Counted from the stretch's first letter, positions 23,153-31,621 are shown. The stretch: DNA of 58,371 nt from Candidatus Omnitrophota bacterium (GCA_023229385.1 JALNZI010000007.1:1-58371), one strand, 5' to 3'. Numbers and translations: made by a program. The notes: a model not told the origin generated them from the letters alone.

Positions 23153-23791
23153 TCATTGTATATTTAACAATCTCCTAATTTCCTTTTCGTGTCCTTTACC
23201 TATAAAGACGATTATTCTTTTATCTTTGTTTTCATTAACACATTCTTTTATTTTATTAGCAATAAATTCGTTTCTTTCTTCAACTAATATTTTAAATACA
23301 TTAGGTATATCTCTTTTCATAGTATTTATTACCTCTTCTTCATTTACTTCCTTTTCTAATTTTTGTTCTTTGTATTTAAGTAATTCATTTTGTAAATAAG
23401 TTAATTCTTCTAAAGGTATTTTAGTCATAGACATATTTATTTCATTAATATCCTTATCTAATAAAACTAATTTTAAATTATTATTAAGAGCATAAAACAT
23501 TGCGGTTTTTTGGTCTGAAGCATAGTCAATATTATTTTCTGTTGCTTTCTTTTTTGTTTCTTCTGTTATTTGTCCTATTATTGAATCATCTTTTTGTGAA
23601 TTAGTTGTATTTATTTGTCCAATAAATACTTTAAATCTTGTTGGACATAATTCAAGCCCAACTATTGTTGGTTTAAACTCATCAATAATCTTTAATATCT
23701 CACAACTTGGAGTAAGATGAGTAGTTCCAACTATCATCAAATTATTTATTTGTTTTGTTTTTAATTGCATTGAACTATCTTGACTTGCCAT
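23153..23791 (-). CDS. TraB/PrgY-like protein
   Basis: 212 residues. MIVGTTHLTPSCEILKIIDEFKPTIVGLELCPTRF and the late ERNEFIANKI plus RIIVFIGKGHEKEI match the paired GxxH and GKGH motifs of TraB/TIKI-type proteins. Family members act as metalloproteases or in pheromone shutdown. On a mobile element it could act in superinfection exclusion or signalling (inference). Confidence 0.75.
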   Translation of the reverse strand: MASQDSSMQLKTKQINNLMIVGTTHLTPSCEILKIIDEFKPTIVGLELCPTRFKVFIGQINTTNSQKDDSIIGQITEETKKKATENNIDYASDQKTAMFYALNNNLKLVLLDKDINEINMSMTKIPLEELTYLQNELLKYKEQKLEKEVNEEEVINTMKRDIPNVFKILVEERNEFIANKIKECVNENKDKRIIVFIGKGHEKEIRRLLNIQ

Positions 23792-24018
23792 TATTTTATT
23801 TTTCTTAGTTTATTTTTATTTTTTTCTCTATATTCTTTATATCTATCCCAATTTTTTATATAATCTTCTTTTGAATAATTTAAGTAATATTCTCTATTTC
23901 TTATTTTTTCAGCTTTTTTCCTACATTTATTACAACAATATTTTTTTGTTTTTATATTTGTAGTAAATTCTTGTTTACAATGTTTACATTTCTTTATTTT
24001 TTCTATTCCGTTTGACAT
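23791..24018 (-). CDS. Zinc-finger basic protein, HNH-like N-terminal half
   Basis: About 75 residues from MSNGIEKIKKCKHC. CKHCKQEF...CCNKCRKKAEKIRNR is the zinc finger plus basic linker often found before HNH domains, but no HNH follows. Either a stand-alone DNA binder or a truncated homing nuclease. Confidence 0.55.
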   Translation of the reverse strand: MSNGIEKIKKCKHCKQEFTTNIKTKKYCCNKCRKKAEKIRNREYYLNYSKEDYIKNWDRYKEYREKNKNKLRKIK

Positions 24019-24161
24019 TTTAAACTCCTTTCTATTATTTCTCTTTTTTGTTGTTCTATCCAATATTTTAAACTTAAATTTCTCATCTCTTTCATTAACT
24101 TACAAAAATCACAATTACACTTTTCCATTGCTTCTACTACTAAACATCTCTCTTTTTCCAT
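24003..24161 (-). CDS. Small cysteine-containing protein, 52 residues
   Basis: CNCDFC in a helical protein; overlaps the next gene by 16 bases. Confidence 0.45.
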   Translation of the reverse strand: MEKERCLVVEAMEKCNCDFCKLMKEMRNLSLKYWIEQQKREIIERSLKCQTE

Positions 24162-24175
24162 TTTAAACCTCGTCA

Positions 24176-24193
24176 GTTATGCTTTAAGCATAA
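24176..24193. other. Palindrome TTATGCTTTAAGCATAA
   Basis: A perfect-arm inverted repeat between two minus-strand genes. Likely an operator or terminator stem. Confidence 0.45.
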
Positions 24194-24230
24194 GACAACA
24201 AAAATATAAAAAAATTGTTGTTTCGGTTTT

Positions 24231-24566
24231 TTAATTATGTCTTGCTTCTTCAAAATCTTTCTGTATTGATTCTTTCATTTCTTCTTCAATTACATTGTCA
24301 AGTTCTTTGTATTTACAGTTCATAAGTTTCTCAAACTTTCTAAATTCTTTTAATTCTTTATCTAAATCTACATTGTCTTTCTCTGCAATGTTCTTAATCT
24401 TTCCTGCAACATATAGATTTGTTAAATCTTCACGATAGTCTTTTGTTTTCTTTTTTTCTGTTGCTTTTTTCCACATTGCACTTACTCCACTTGCAATTAA
24501 CCAAAGTAAAATTAATCCTATTGTCCAATCCAATATACTTGTTTGTAAAATTACTAATTCATTCAT
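24231..24566 (-). CDS. Membrane-anchored protein, 111 residues
   Basis: N-terminal hydrophobic helix (about 13-32) and a long charged cytoplasmic coil. The next gene overlaps by 8 bases. It and the next three genes form a membrane-protein cluster. Confidence 0.6.
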   Translation of the reverse strand: MNELVILQTSILDWTIGLILLWLIASGVSAMWKKATEKKKTKDYREDLTNLYVAGKIKNIAEKDNVDLDKELKEFRKFEKLMNCKYKELDNVIEEEMKESIQKDFEEARHN

Positions 24567-24789
24567 TTTTCTTCCCTCCTTTCATCTTCTTTGAACCATT
24601 CAAAATCAACATTCCTGCAAGGACATTGTAAAGTAAAATTGCTGATACTGCAAATGCTGTTAAGATTAATCTCTCTGTAATCCAATCCCAGTTTAATTGT
24701 GTTAATCCCCATATTCCTAAACCAACCATTTCAAACAATCCCATTACTGCCCCTGTCCAAAATCTTTGTTTATTGTTCATCTCTTTCAT
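24559..24789 (-). CDS. Two-helix membrane protein, 76 residues
   Basis: Helices at about 10-28 and 38-65 with a Lys-rich tail. Overlaps both neighbours. Confidence 0.6.
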   Translation of the reverse strand: MKEMNNKQRFWTGAVMGLFEMVGLGIWGLTQLNWDWITERLILTAFAVSAILLYNVLAGMLILNGSKKMKGGKKNE

Positions 24790-25285
24790 CTTCTATTTCT
24801 CCTCCTTTCATACATTCTTCGCATAAACCATTAAGACATTCTTTCTTTCCACAAATAATACATACTTCATAATTGTCTTTATATTCTTTTTCTTCTGTTA
24901 ATTTTTTAAATAAATCATTTGATTGTTTTGATTTATGATATTTTTGAATGAATCCTACTTGACTCATTAAATTTAAAATTAATGTTCCTATTAATATTAT
25001 TAATATCCACCACCATTGATTTTTTATTCTTATTACTAAATTAACTATTATTCCAGCAATTATTCCTGTTAAATTAATATAATTTCCTGTTACTTGTCCT
25101 TTTGCTATTTGTAAAGCAGTAATTCCACTTAAACCATCTTTCCATCTTTTTATAAATTCTTGAAATTTCAATTTGTTTCCTTTTTTATCCTTAATAAAAT
25201 AACCTCTTTTTTTTGTTATAAAAGCTATAACTATAATAACTAATAATAAGGCGAACCATTTCCAATATTTTATTAATTCTATCAT
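24770..25285 (-). CDS. Membrane protein with C-terminal zinc ribbon
   Basis: 171 residues: hydrophobic helices near 8-24, 70-90 and 95-113, then a cytoplasmic CIICGKKECLNGLCEECMKGG zinc motif. Function unknown. Confidence 0.6.
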   Translation of the reverse strand: MIELIKYWKWFALLLVIIVIAFITKKRGYFIKDKKGNKLKFQEFIKRWKDGLSGITALQIAKGQVTGNYINLTGIIAGIIVNLVIRIKNQWWWILIILIGTLILNLMSQVGFIQKYHKSKQSNDLFKKLTEEKEYKDNYEVCIICGKKECLNGLCEECMKGGEIEDERDEQ

Positions 25286-25887
25286 TTATATTTTCTTTCG
25301 TTCAATTTTATCCATAAGTAAAATATTCCTACTACTATTCCTAATCCAATTATTCCAGTTCCAATATATCCAATCCATTTAAATATCTCTGCTAATAATT
25401 CAATAGTTATGTATTTTATTCCTTCTCTTATTAAAATGTATATTTGTGCAATTCCTGATAAAACTAATAAAGTTTCTCCTAATGCTTCTAATTTTCTTTT
25501 TAATGTAAACTTAAATTTAGATTCATTCTTACTTGGTTTAGATTTATCCAACCAGAAAAATAATTCAACTAAGAAAATAACCCCTAATATTAAAAATAAT
25601 ATAGGTAAAAATCCATTAATAAATGGTAATGCTTCTGAAAAATTTGTTAAGATAACTACTAATCCAAATAATAATCCAAAAGCTAATCCACAAACTAATC
25701 CACAAGCTAATCCACAAGCTAATCCACAAGCTAATCCACAAACTAATCCACAAACTAATCCACAAGCTAATCCACAAACTAATCCACAAGCTAATCCACA
25801 AACTAATCCACAAGCTAATCCAAAAGCTAATACACCTTTTTGTTCTTCATCTAATTTATTAAAGTAATTATTAATCATTTTAAACAT
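25282..25887 (-). CDS. Membrane protein with Gly-Leu-Xaa-Cys tandem repeats
   Basis: 201 residues. About residues 18-75 are tandem GLACGLVC tetrapeptides (about a dozen GL[AV]C units), followed by two further membrane regions. The regular small-large pattern suggests tightly packed helices. The repeat is coded by 12-bp tandem units. Function unknown. Confidence 0.6.
   Translation of the reverse strand: MFKMINNYFNKLDEEQKGVLAFGLACGLVCGLACGLVCGLACGLVCGLVCGLACGLACGLACGLVCGLAFGLLFGLVVILTNFSEALPFINGFLPILFLILGVIFLVELFFWLDKSKPSKNESKFKFTLKRKLEALGETLLVLSGIAQIYILIREGIKYITIELLAEIFKWIGYIGTGIIGLGIVVGIFYLWIKLNERKYK
25668..25829. repeat. 12-bp coding tandem repeat
   Basis: About twelve units of AATCCACAA[AG]CT, all in frame, coding the GL[AV]C repeats of the membrane protein. 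Copy number is likely to vary by slippage. Confidence 0.8.
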
Positions 25888-26147
25888 TCCTTAGCAATAA
25901 AAGTTATTGTTTGGTTATTTAGTGTTATTGGTAATTCGTTACATTGAGATACTTCCTGCATCATTGAATATACAACTAATTGTGCTGTATTTGAAATTAA
26001 ATTATTTAAGTAAGGTTTAACTAAAAAAATATAGACACAAATTCCAAGAAGTATAACTATTATAATACTTAATGTAATAACTAATCCTTTCCTATTCTTT
26101 TTTTCTTTATTATTTTTTATCTCTTTTATTAATTCTTCTGTTCCCAT
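25875..26147 (-). CDS. Single-pass membrane protein with outside cysteines
   Basis: 90 residues: helix at about 22-45, then an outside part with CNELP and a final CLK. Family unknown. Confidence 0.55.
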   Translation of the reverse strand: MGTEELIKEIKNNKEKKNRKGLVITLSIIIVILLGICVYIFLVKPYLNNLISNTAQLVVYSMMQEVSQCNELPITLNNQTITFIAKECLK

Positions 26148-26490
26148 TTTTTACCTCTTTAATTGCTCTTTTTTTAGCTATTTGCCAGTTACATCTTATC
26201 CAATATCCAATTCCTATCAAAATCCATAAACTTGTTGTAATTAATCCAGTAATTAGTATCCAATAAGGTAAACTTGGTTCATAAGGAACTTTATAATGAC
26301 AACTTGGAAGAGCTACTGTTTTATTATCACAAATATTTGGAATATCTGGCATTCTTTTTGGTAACCATCCAAATTGTGCTACTAATCCAAATACTGAAAT
26401 AATTATAAATATCCCAACTAACACAACAGAAATTTCTTCCAACTTTTGCTTCCAAAAATACTTCCAAGTTAATTTAAGTTGTTTATTCAT
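26110..26490 (-). CDS. Membrane protein, paralogue of the 28128 gene
   Basis: About 126 residues starting MNKQLKLTWKYFWKQKLEE, nearly identical at its start to the gene at 28466. Two membrane helices bracket an outside loop with two cysteines. Part of a duplicated gene block. Confidence 0.65.
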   Translation of the reverse strand: MNKQLKLTWKYFWKQKLEEISVVLVGIFIIISVFGLVAQFGWLPKRMPDIPNICDNKTVALPSCHYKVPYEPSLPYWILITGLITTSLWILIGIGYWIRCNWQIAKKRAIKEVKNGNRRINKRDKK

Positions 26491-26728
26491 TTTTACAAAC
26501 TCCCTTATATTTATCTCCAATGTGAGTATATCCATCAGAACAATCAGAGAATCTTGTTTCATATCCACCAGACATATATTCACAAGTTATATTATTACCT
26601 AAATCATAATGACATTTTTTCATGTTAGTTATCCCATCCTTTACAAAATTCATTGTTATTATTACAAATAAAGCAAGTAATACTACTACTCCAATTACAA
26701 TTAATATAGTTTTAATTTTTTTATTCAT
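26483..26728 (-). CDS. Secreted or anchored Cys protein, paralogue of the 28470 gene
   Basis: 81 residues: N-terminal helix (MNKKIKTILIVIGVVVLL), then an outside domain with CHYDLG, ITCEYM, FSDCSDGYTHIGDKYKGVC. It is about 75% identical by eye to the gene at 28709. Probably acts on the cell surface. Confidence 0.65.
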   Translation of the reverse strand: MNKKIKTILIVIGVVVLLALFVIITMNFVKDGITNMKKCHYDLGNNITCEYMSGGYETRFSDCSDGYTHIGDKYKGVCKNE

Positions 26729-26876
26729 TTTTCTTTTCCATTTTTTTATTCTCTAAAGAATATCCTATTGCTATAATTCCCAATCCTACTGATATAAAGT
26801 TTGTTCCATATTTTATTAAACTATAAACTCCTCCAATAATACATAATACTCCTCCAAAAAATATTATCTTTTTCAT
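26721..26876 (-). CDS. Small membrane protein, 51 residues
   Basis: Two short hydrophobic stretches (about 4-20 and 26-41). Overlaps both neighbours. Confidence 0.5.
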   Translation of the reverse strand: MKKIIFFGGVLCIIGGVYSLIKYGTNFISVGLGIIAIGYSLENKKMEKKNE

Positions 26877-27397
26877 ATTAATTCTCCAAGTTCTTTTTCT
26901 ATTTCTTTAATGTTATCACTTAGTTTATTTATATTTACTACTATAACTAATCCACCTTTCTCTACGAAAGAATCATATCTTTTATCTATTTTAGAATCTT
27001 GTTTTGTTATATGGTATATTATTTCTTTTCTTTCCTTCATATCAACAAAATAAATAGAACTAAATAATCCTTTCTCGTATTCTAACTCTGGGAAAATTTC
27101 TATCCAATGTTTTTTATCTTTATATTTATCAAGTAATTTTTTTATTAAAATTATCTTTACTACTTCGTATTTTGTTGAACTTCCCACATTATCGGAAATG
27201 GTTTGTCCTGCATTACATTCCTGCCGACTATGATTTTCTTTTTCTTGTTGTGTAATTTGTTTATCTATTTCTGGTGGGTCTAAATCTACATCAATACTAT
27301 TTCTATCACAAAAATCTAAAACTCTTGATAATTCTATTGCTTCATCCATTGTTGGATTTTTTATATCTTTCATTAATTGAATTATTTTTATTGTCAT
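26873..27397 (-). CDS. Modular protein E, paralogue of the 29840 gene with extra linker
   Basis: 174 residues. The C-terminal 100 residues (KYEVVKIILIKKLLDKYKDK...) match the gene at 30178. The N-terminal half is different and is joined by a linker, ENHSRQECNAGQTISDNVGSST, of the same style as modular proteins A-D. Confidence 0.65.
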   Translation of the reverse strand: MTIKIIQLMKDIKNPTMDEAIELSRVLDFCDRNSIDVDLDPPEIDKQITQQEKENHSRQECNAGQTISDNVGSSTKYEVVKIILIKKLLDKYKDKKHWIEIFPELEYEKGLFSSIYFVDMKERKEIIYHITKQDSKIDKRYDSFVEKGGLVIVVNINKLSDNIKEIEKELGELI

Positions 27398-27614
27398 TTT
27401 TTAACTTCTAAACATACCTCTTTTTCTTATTTTATTTTTAACTATACTCTTAATCATTTCTTCTTTATCTCCAATCCAAGTAAGTCCTATTAATATTTTC
27501 TCTGCTTTTTCTCTTTATTCTTTTTTTTCATTTTATTTAATCAAACAAGAATTACTTAGAGTGCCGATGAAGCACGTAAGAAATTTCCACCTATAATATT
27601 TCCTAAATCTCCTT
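27398..27614. other. Spacer with decayed coding traces
   Basis: A frame with LIGLTWIGDKEEMIKS and KRGMFRS can be read on the minus strand but lacks an intact start, so a broken gene is likely. It also carries GTGC-CGATGAA-GCAC, a small hairpin. Confidence 0.35.
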
Positions 27615-27618
27615 TCAC
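27556..27618 (-). pseudogene. Fragment matching exon 1 of the intron-split gene
   Basis: TCCACCTATAATATTTCCTAA at 27586-27606 is identical to 165-185, which codes LGNIIGG in exon 1. Here a GTG-started 20-residue frame contains LGNIIGG and then diverges. Probably a relic copy. Confidence 0.4.
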
Positions 27619-27857
27619 TCTTGTTTGAATTTAACATCTCTTTTATATTCCTCTTGATAATTATTAAGTATATCGCTTCTAATCTCTCTTTCTTTCTCAT
27701 CCATTGTGGTAATTAACCAAAACATAATAGCTGTTGAAATTAAAAATGTATATTGTCCTACTTGGTATATTGATTCTTGTAACTCTTTTGGCATTATCTT
27801 AAATACTTCTAACCAATAATGATTTTGTTCATCCAATTTCTTAAATACATCACTCAT
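27615..27857 (-). CDS. Single-pass membrane protein, 80 residues
   Basis: Helix at about 32-50, charged tail (EEYKRDVKFKQE). Coupled to the upstream gene by overlap. Confidence 0.55.
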   Translation of the reverse strand: MSDVFKKLDEQNHYWLEVFKIMPKELQESIYQVGQYTFLISTAIMFWLITTMDEKEREIRSDILNNYQEEYKRDVKFKQE

Positions 27858-28104
27858 TTTTTATTACCTTTTCTTGTTTTCTATCAGTTTCTAATTTTTC
27901 CATAAAAGCATCAAGTTCCTTATTACAAGAAAGAGACATATCAATATTAGATTCGTAAGAAATCACATAGCATCTCCATCCACTCCTCCAGTGTATTTTA
28001 CCTAAAAAATCTTTAGAATTATTTGAATAAACATTAAATCTCTTTGTTTTTCTATTTTCTTTATCATTTTCATCTTCTATAAAAAATAGATTATTCTTAT
28101 TCAT
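27850..28104 (-). CDS. Phage-type conserved protein (FxVYSNNS...W)
   Basis: About 84 residues from MNKNNLFFIEDEND. RFNVYSNNSKDFLGKIHWRSGWRCYVISYE resembles a small family widespread in phages. Function unknown. The longer start at 28143 shares DNA with the region before 15343 and is probably not used. Confidence 0.6.
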   Translation of the reverse strand: MNKNNLFFIEDENDKENRKTKRFNVYSNNSKDFLGKIHWRSGWRCYVISYESNIDMSLSCNKELDAFMEKLETDRKQEKVIKNE

Positions 28105-28127
28105 TTTTCTTCCCTCTAAATACTCTT

Positions 28128-28466
28128 TTAACATATTCTCCATTTTTTCTTTTTAATACCTAATTCTTTTCTTGCTCTTTCGTCTGCTTTGTTCCAATTC
28201 CATTTTATAAACTCAATAATTCCTTTAATAATAATTGCAACTAAAAAAGATATTATGAAAAGAAATATTAATCCCATTAGCCAAAACATTATAATTGGTT
28301 CTCCGAACATATTTATATATAAATTAGGAAAAACCTTAAATAATATTAAAATTGTAAAGTAATAAGGAATAAAAACAAATCCGGCTACACCAAAAATAAA
28401 TATTCCTAACTCTTTTAACTTCTGTTCCCAAAAATACTTCCAAGTTAATTTAAGTTGTTTATTCAT
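28128..28466 (-). CDS. Membrane protein, paralogue of the 26110 gene
   Basis: 112 residues starting MNKQLKLTWKYFWEQKLKE, with two or three membrane helices. The C-terminal RARKELGIKKKKW is basic. Second copy of the duplicated block. Confidence 0.65.
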   Translation of the reverse strand: MNKQLKLTWKYFWEQKLKELGIFIFGVAGFVFIPYYFTILILFKVFPNLYINMFGEPIIMFWLMGLIFLFIISFLVAIIIKGIIEFIKWNWNKADERARKELGIKKKKWRIC

Positions 28467-28469
28467 TTT

Positions 28470-28709
28470 TTAAGTACAAATCTCTTTATATTTATCACCT
28501 ATATGAGTATATCCATCAGAACATCCAAAAAATCTTGTTTCATATCCAACACCCATAATTTTACAAGTTATATTCTCTCCTAAGTCATAATGACATTTTT
28601 TCATGGCAGTTATTCCATCCCTTATGAAATTCATTGTTATTATTACAAATAAACTTACTAATATTATAACTCCAATTACAATCAATATAGTTTTAATTTT
28701 TTTATTCAT
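28470..28709 (-). CDS. Secreted or anchored Cys protein, paralogue of the 26483 gene
   Basis: 79 residues: the same signal helix and CHYDLG, ITCKIM, FFGCSDGYTHIGDKYKEIC pattern as the gene at 26728. The conserved cysteines suggest disulfides outside the cell. Confidence 0.65.
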   Translation of the reverse strand: MNKKIKTILIVIGVIILVSLFVIITMNFIRDGITAMKKCHYDLGENITCKIMGVGYETRFFGCSDGYTHIGDKYKEICT

Positions 28710-28803
28710 TTAATATCTCCACATTGTATATTATATCTAAGTCGTTTAATTTACACTTTCCTATTTCTCTCAAAAATACATCATTAAAATAAATCTTAAC
28801 CAT
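28702..28803 (-). CDS. Small hypothetical protein, 33 residues
   Basis: MVKIYFNDVFLREIGKCK...; overlaps neighbours at both ends, including the endonuclease 3' end by 8 bases. Possibly the remaining start of an interrupted gene. Confidence 0.35.
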   Translation of the reverse strand: MVKIYFNDVFLREIGKCKLNDLDIIYNVEILNE

Positions 28804-29590
28804 AGTCTTTTATTCTTAAAAATTTACATCCTAATTTTTCTTTTATCTCTTTTTCCCTAAGTATATCTTTAGTTTTATAAATATTATTTGTATGAACTAT
28901 TTCATCTACTTCTATTGCCAAATTTAATTCTTTTATATACCCATCAATAAAATATCCATTAACTTTGTATTGTCTTTCTATCTTCATCTTAAAAATCTTT
29001 TCTAAGTCGTCTAATAATCTCTTTTCGTTCCTTCCTACTCTTGGAGAAATACCCCCACATCTTTTCTGTATATAACTTATTGTAGACAATCTTAATTTTC
29101 TCTTAGAATCCTCAGTATGTTTTCTACTATGACCCTTATGTGATTCACTTAATCTTATACGAGTAGTAATTGTATGTTTTTTTCCTTTCATACCAAAAAA
29201 TGGATTTGTCTTAGCATTTTCTCTTATCTTTTTCCTTGTTTCTTCAGAAACTATATAACCACCATTTTTTATTCTTGTTTCACTCATTTTAAGTTTGGAT
29301 TCTTCTTTCATTGGTAATCCCTTATTCCAAGGTGTTTTTCCAAACATTTTGTTATTTTTACCAATATGTATTGTTCTTAGTTTATTTTTTGCAGAATCAC
29401 TTAATTTTTTACCTTTCCTATAATTAGATATTTTATCCTTATGTTCTTGTGAAATTTTTTTTCCTTTGAATATTTTTGTATTATTCTCTCTCCACTCTTG
29501 TGGAACATGATGTTCTTTTTGAAATCCTGCTTTTCCTAAGCAAAATTTACATTTACAATTCTCTTTATGATTCATCCCTTTTTTATTCAT
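28796..29590 (-). CDS. NUMOD-type homing endonuclease with Vsr-like nuclease domain
   Basis: 264 residues. Repeated NUMOD3-type DNA-binding motifs (KGKKISQEHKDKIS, RKGKKLSDSAKNKL, SEETRKKIRENAK, HTEDSKRKL) are followed by a C-terminal RQYKVNGYFIDGYIKELNLAIEVDE segment typical of Vsr/DUF559-like nuclease folds. It sits inside one copy of the duplicated block. Confidence 0.8.
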   Translation of the reverse strand: MNKKGMNHKENCKCKFCLGKAGFQKEHHVPQEWRENNTKIFKGKKISQEHKDKISNYRKGKKLSDSAKNKLRTIHIGKNNKMFGKTPWNKGLPMKEESKLKMSETRIKNGGYIVSEETRKKIRENAKTNPFFGMKGKKHTITTRIRLSESHKGHSRKHTEDSKRKLRLSTISYIQKRCGGISPRVGRNEKRLLDDLEKIFKMKIERQYKVNGYFIDGYIKELNLAIEVDEIVHTNNIYKTKDILREKEIKEKLGCKFLRIKDYG

Positions 29591-29591
29591 A

Positions 29592-29840
29592 TTAATTTGG
29601 TATTGAAGGATATTTATTTAATTTAAAGTCAAACATCCCATCTTTATTTTCAATTTTATAAATCTCTACACTATTTCCTACTTCTTTTACACATCCCCCA
29701 TTATAATTATAACTCATATTATTTTCTTCACAAATTTCTTTAGATAACTCTAATGAAATAAAACCACCTATCATAATTAATGAGAAAAATAATCCAAACA
29801 AAATAAAACCTATAATTCCTGCTAATGTTACTGACTCCAT
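29592..29840 (-). CDS. Membrane protein with outside cysteines, 82 residues
   Basis: Helix at about 6-30, then CEENNMSYNYNGGC, probably a disulfide loop. Touches both neighbours. Confidence 0.55.
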   Translation of the reverse strand: MESVTLAGIIGFILFGLFFSLIMIGGFISLELSKEICEENNMSYNYNGGCVKEVGNSVEIYKIENKDGMFDFKLNKYPSIPN

Positions 29841-30178
29841 TAAATTAATTCCTCCAGCTCTTTTTCTATTTCTTTAATGTTATCACTTAGTTTTTTAATA
29901 TTTATTTTAATAAGTATTCCACCATCTTTAATGAACTTCTCGTAACCTTTCTCTACATTTAAATCTGAATTAGATAAATGATATATTACTTCTTTCTTTT
30001 CCTTCATATCAATAACATAAATAGAACTTACTAAACCTTCTTCGTATTCTAACTCTGGATGAATCTCTACCCAATATTTTTTATCTTTATATTTTTCTAA
30101 TAATTTCTTCATAATTATTACTTTTATTACTTCGTATTTTATTCCCTTCTTAGCAAATTCAAAGTTATTTATTTTCAT
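29840..30178 (-). CDS. Small soluble protein, paralogue of modular protein E
   Basis: 112 residues; KYEVIKVIIMKKLLEKYKDKKYWVEIHPELEYEEG matches the C-terminal half of the gene at 27397, without the linker. This looks like the plain, ancestral form. Function unknown. Confidence 0.6.
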   Translation of the reverse strand: MKINNFEFAKKGIKYEVIKVIIMKKLLEKYKDKKYWVEIHPELEYEEGLVSSIYVIDMKEKKEVIYHLSNSDLNVEKGYEKFIKDGGILIKINIKKLSDNIKEIEKELEELI

Positions 30179-30302
30179 TCTTTCTTCTCCCCTCTACAAC
30201 ATCTCCAATTCTTTTTAATTGATAAGCAATTTCTCTTAATAATCTATTTGTACTTTGTGGAAAACCCTTCAATTCTATTTCTTCATCATTAAATTCACTC
30301 AT
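30165..30302 (-). CDS. Small charged protein, 45 residues
   Basis: MSEFNDEEIELKGFPQSTNR...; helical. ATGA coupling upstream. Confidence 0.45.
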   Translation of the reverse strand: MSEFNDEEIELKGFPQSTNRLLREIAYQLKRIGDVVEGRRKNENK

Positions 30303-30616
30303 TGCCCCATTTTCTCCTCTTCTAATCTAAATTTACAAATTGAACTATACCCATTTCCCATAATATTAGGACAAAAATTATTTTTATGTTCAAATCCAAA
30401 ATGTCCGCAATTCCCGCAAACTTTCTTATTATTATAATATAATTTTAACATATCTTCAACTGTTGGTAACTCCCCAAATGAATCATAATAAAGATAAAAA
30501 CTATGTCTATTATTTTCTCTGTCTTCTTCAGACATCTCTCTTGGTAGTGATTCATCAATCTCATCTAATAATTCTGTAACTGCTTTTTCTAAAAAATCTG
30601 GTATTATTGCTATCAT
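30299..30616 (-). CDS. Small protein with CGNCG knuckle
   Basis: 105 residues: helical N-terminal half, then CGNCGHFGFEHKNNFCP...C, a zinc site like those at the N-terminus of the modular proteins. Coupled to modular protein C. Confidence 0.55.
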   Translation of the reverse strand: MIAIIPDFLEKAVTELLDEIDESLPREMSEEDRENNRHSFYLYYDSFGELPTVEDMLKLYYNNKKVCGNCGHFGFEHKNNFCPNIMGNGYSSICKFRLEEEKMGQ

Positions 30617-31317
30617 TGCCCCATCTCCTTTTTATTATTACATAAAATATATTCTTTAAATTGCTTTTCATCTAAAGTAAAGTTATTTTTAAACCATTTT
30701 TCAATCTTCTCCTGCAAAGAGGACATTTCTTTTTTACTTAATTCAATCCACTCTTTCCTTTGTTCGTCTAATGCTTCTTCATTTCTTTCAGCAATTCCTT
30801 TCTGGTTTTCTAATTGGTGTTTTAATTCTTTGTTTTCCTGCTCTCCGCGAACATTGTGAGTGGATAGGGAAAGGGCTTTTTGAACTATTGGAATTACTTG
30901 TTTAATTATTTCCTTTATCAATGCTTCATAACTATCACTTATTAATTTAACATCCTCTTCATCTAAGGTTTTACCTAATAACTCTTTTTTTAATTCATTC
31001 AAACTCTCTCTTAATTTTGGAAGATATATGTTATTTTCAAATTCCTTTTCAATTTCTTCATTAGTAGAAGTGCCAGAAGATGACATACAATTCTTGTTAG
31101 AACCGTCTGTATCAGCAGTTTTACTTCCGTTCCTCTTCTGTGGCTGATTATTTCTTGGTGTGAATTTCTGTACCATATTTAAATGAAGTTCTATTCCCTC
31201 TTTAATAGAATAACAATAAAAGCTTTCTTCATTCCCCCATCTTCTTTCTTTATAATGTTCTTCTTTTATTTTTCCACAATTTTCGCAAATTTCTTGATTA
31301 TCTTTTTGGGGTGTCAT
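30613..31317 (-). CDS. Modular protein C (MTPQKDNQEIC family)
   Basis: 234 residues: MTPQKDNQEICENCG knuckle, VQKFTPRNNQPQKR linker with SKTADTDGSNKN, then SSSGTSTNEEIEKE, the KALSLSTHNVRGEQEN cassette and a coiled coil with SSLQEKIEKWF. It shares all of its linker types with A, B and D but in a different arrangement. Confidence 0.7.
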   Translation of the reverse strand: MTPQKDNQEICENCGKIKEEHYKERRWGNEESFYCYSIKEGIELHLNMVQKFTPRNNQPQKRNGSKTADTDGSNKNCMSSSGTSTNEEIEKEFENNIYLPKLRESLNELKKELLGKTLDEEDVKLISDSYEALIKEIIKQVIPIVQKALSLSTHNVRGEQENKELKHQLENQKGIAERNEEALDEQRKEWIELSKKEMSSLQEKIEKWFKNNFTLDEKQFKEYILCNNKKEMGQ

Positions 31318-31484
31318 TTTCCTATATTATGAATTGCATTATTTAATTTTCTATGACTTTCTTCAAGTTCTTTGTCAAGTTTATTCATATCATAATCCCA
31401 TAACCACTTTCCAAGAAACTTCCTATCTTCTTCATTTAGTTTCTTTATTTCTTCTGTTATTTTTATTAAGTTTACTTTTGTCAT
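31314..31484 (-). CDS. Small helical protein, 56 residues
   Basis: Charged helices (EEIKKLNEEDRKFLGKWLWDYD). ATGA coupling on both sides. Confidence 0.5.
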   Translation of the reverse strand: MTKVNLIKITEEIKKLNEEDRKFLGKWLWDYDMNKLDKELEESHRKLNNAIHNIGK

Positions 31485-31612
31485 TGTAAAAATTCTAATT
31501 CATTATTTAATTTAATTTTTAGTAATTGTTCTATTAATTTCTTTAGTAATCTATTTTCTCCTTCCAATACCCCATTACTATATGCTTCTCTTAATTCATT
31601 TGATTCTTTCAT
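31481..31612 (-). CDS. Small helical protein, 43 residues
   Basis: MKESNELREAYSNGVLEGENR; coiled-coil-like. Function unknown. Confidence 0.45.
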   Translation of the reverse strand: MKESNELREAYSNGVLEGENRLLKKLIEQLLKIKLNNELEFLQ

Positions 31613-31621
31613 TTTAATTTG

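Noticed and set aside
25668..25829. Short regular repeats as a CRISPR array
   Set aside because: The 12-bp units have no spacers, stay in frame and code a membrane protein.
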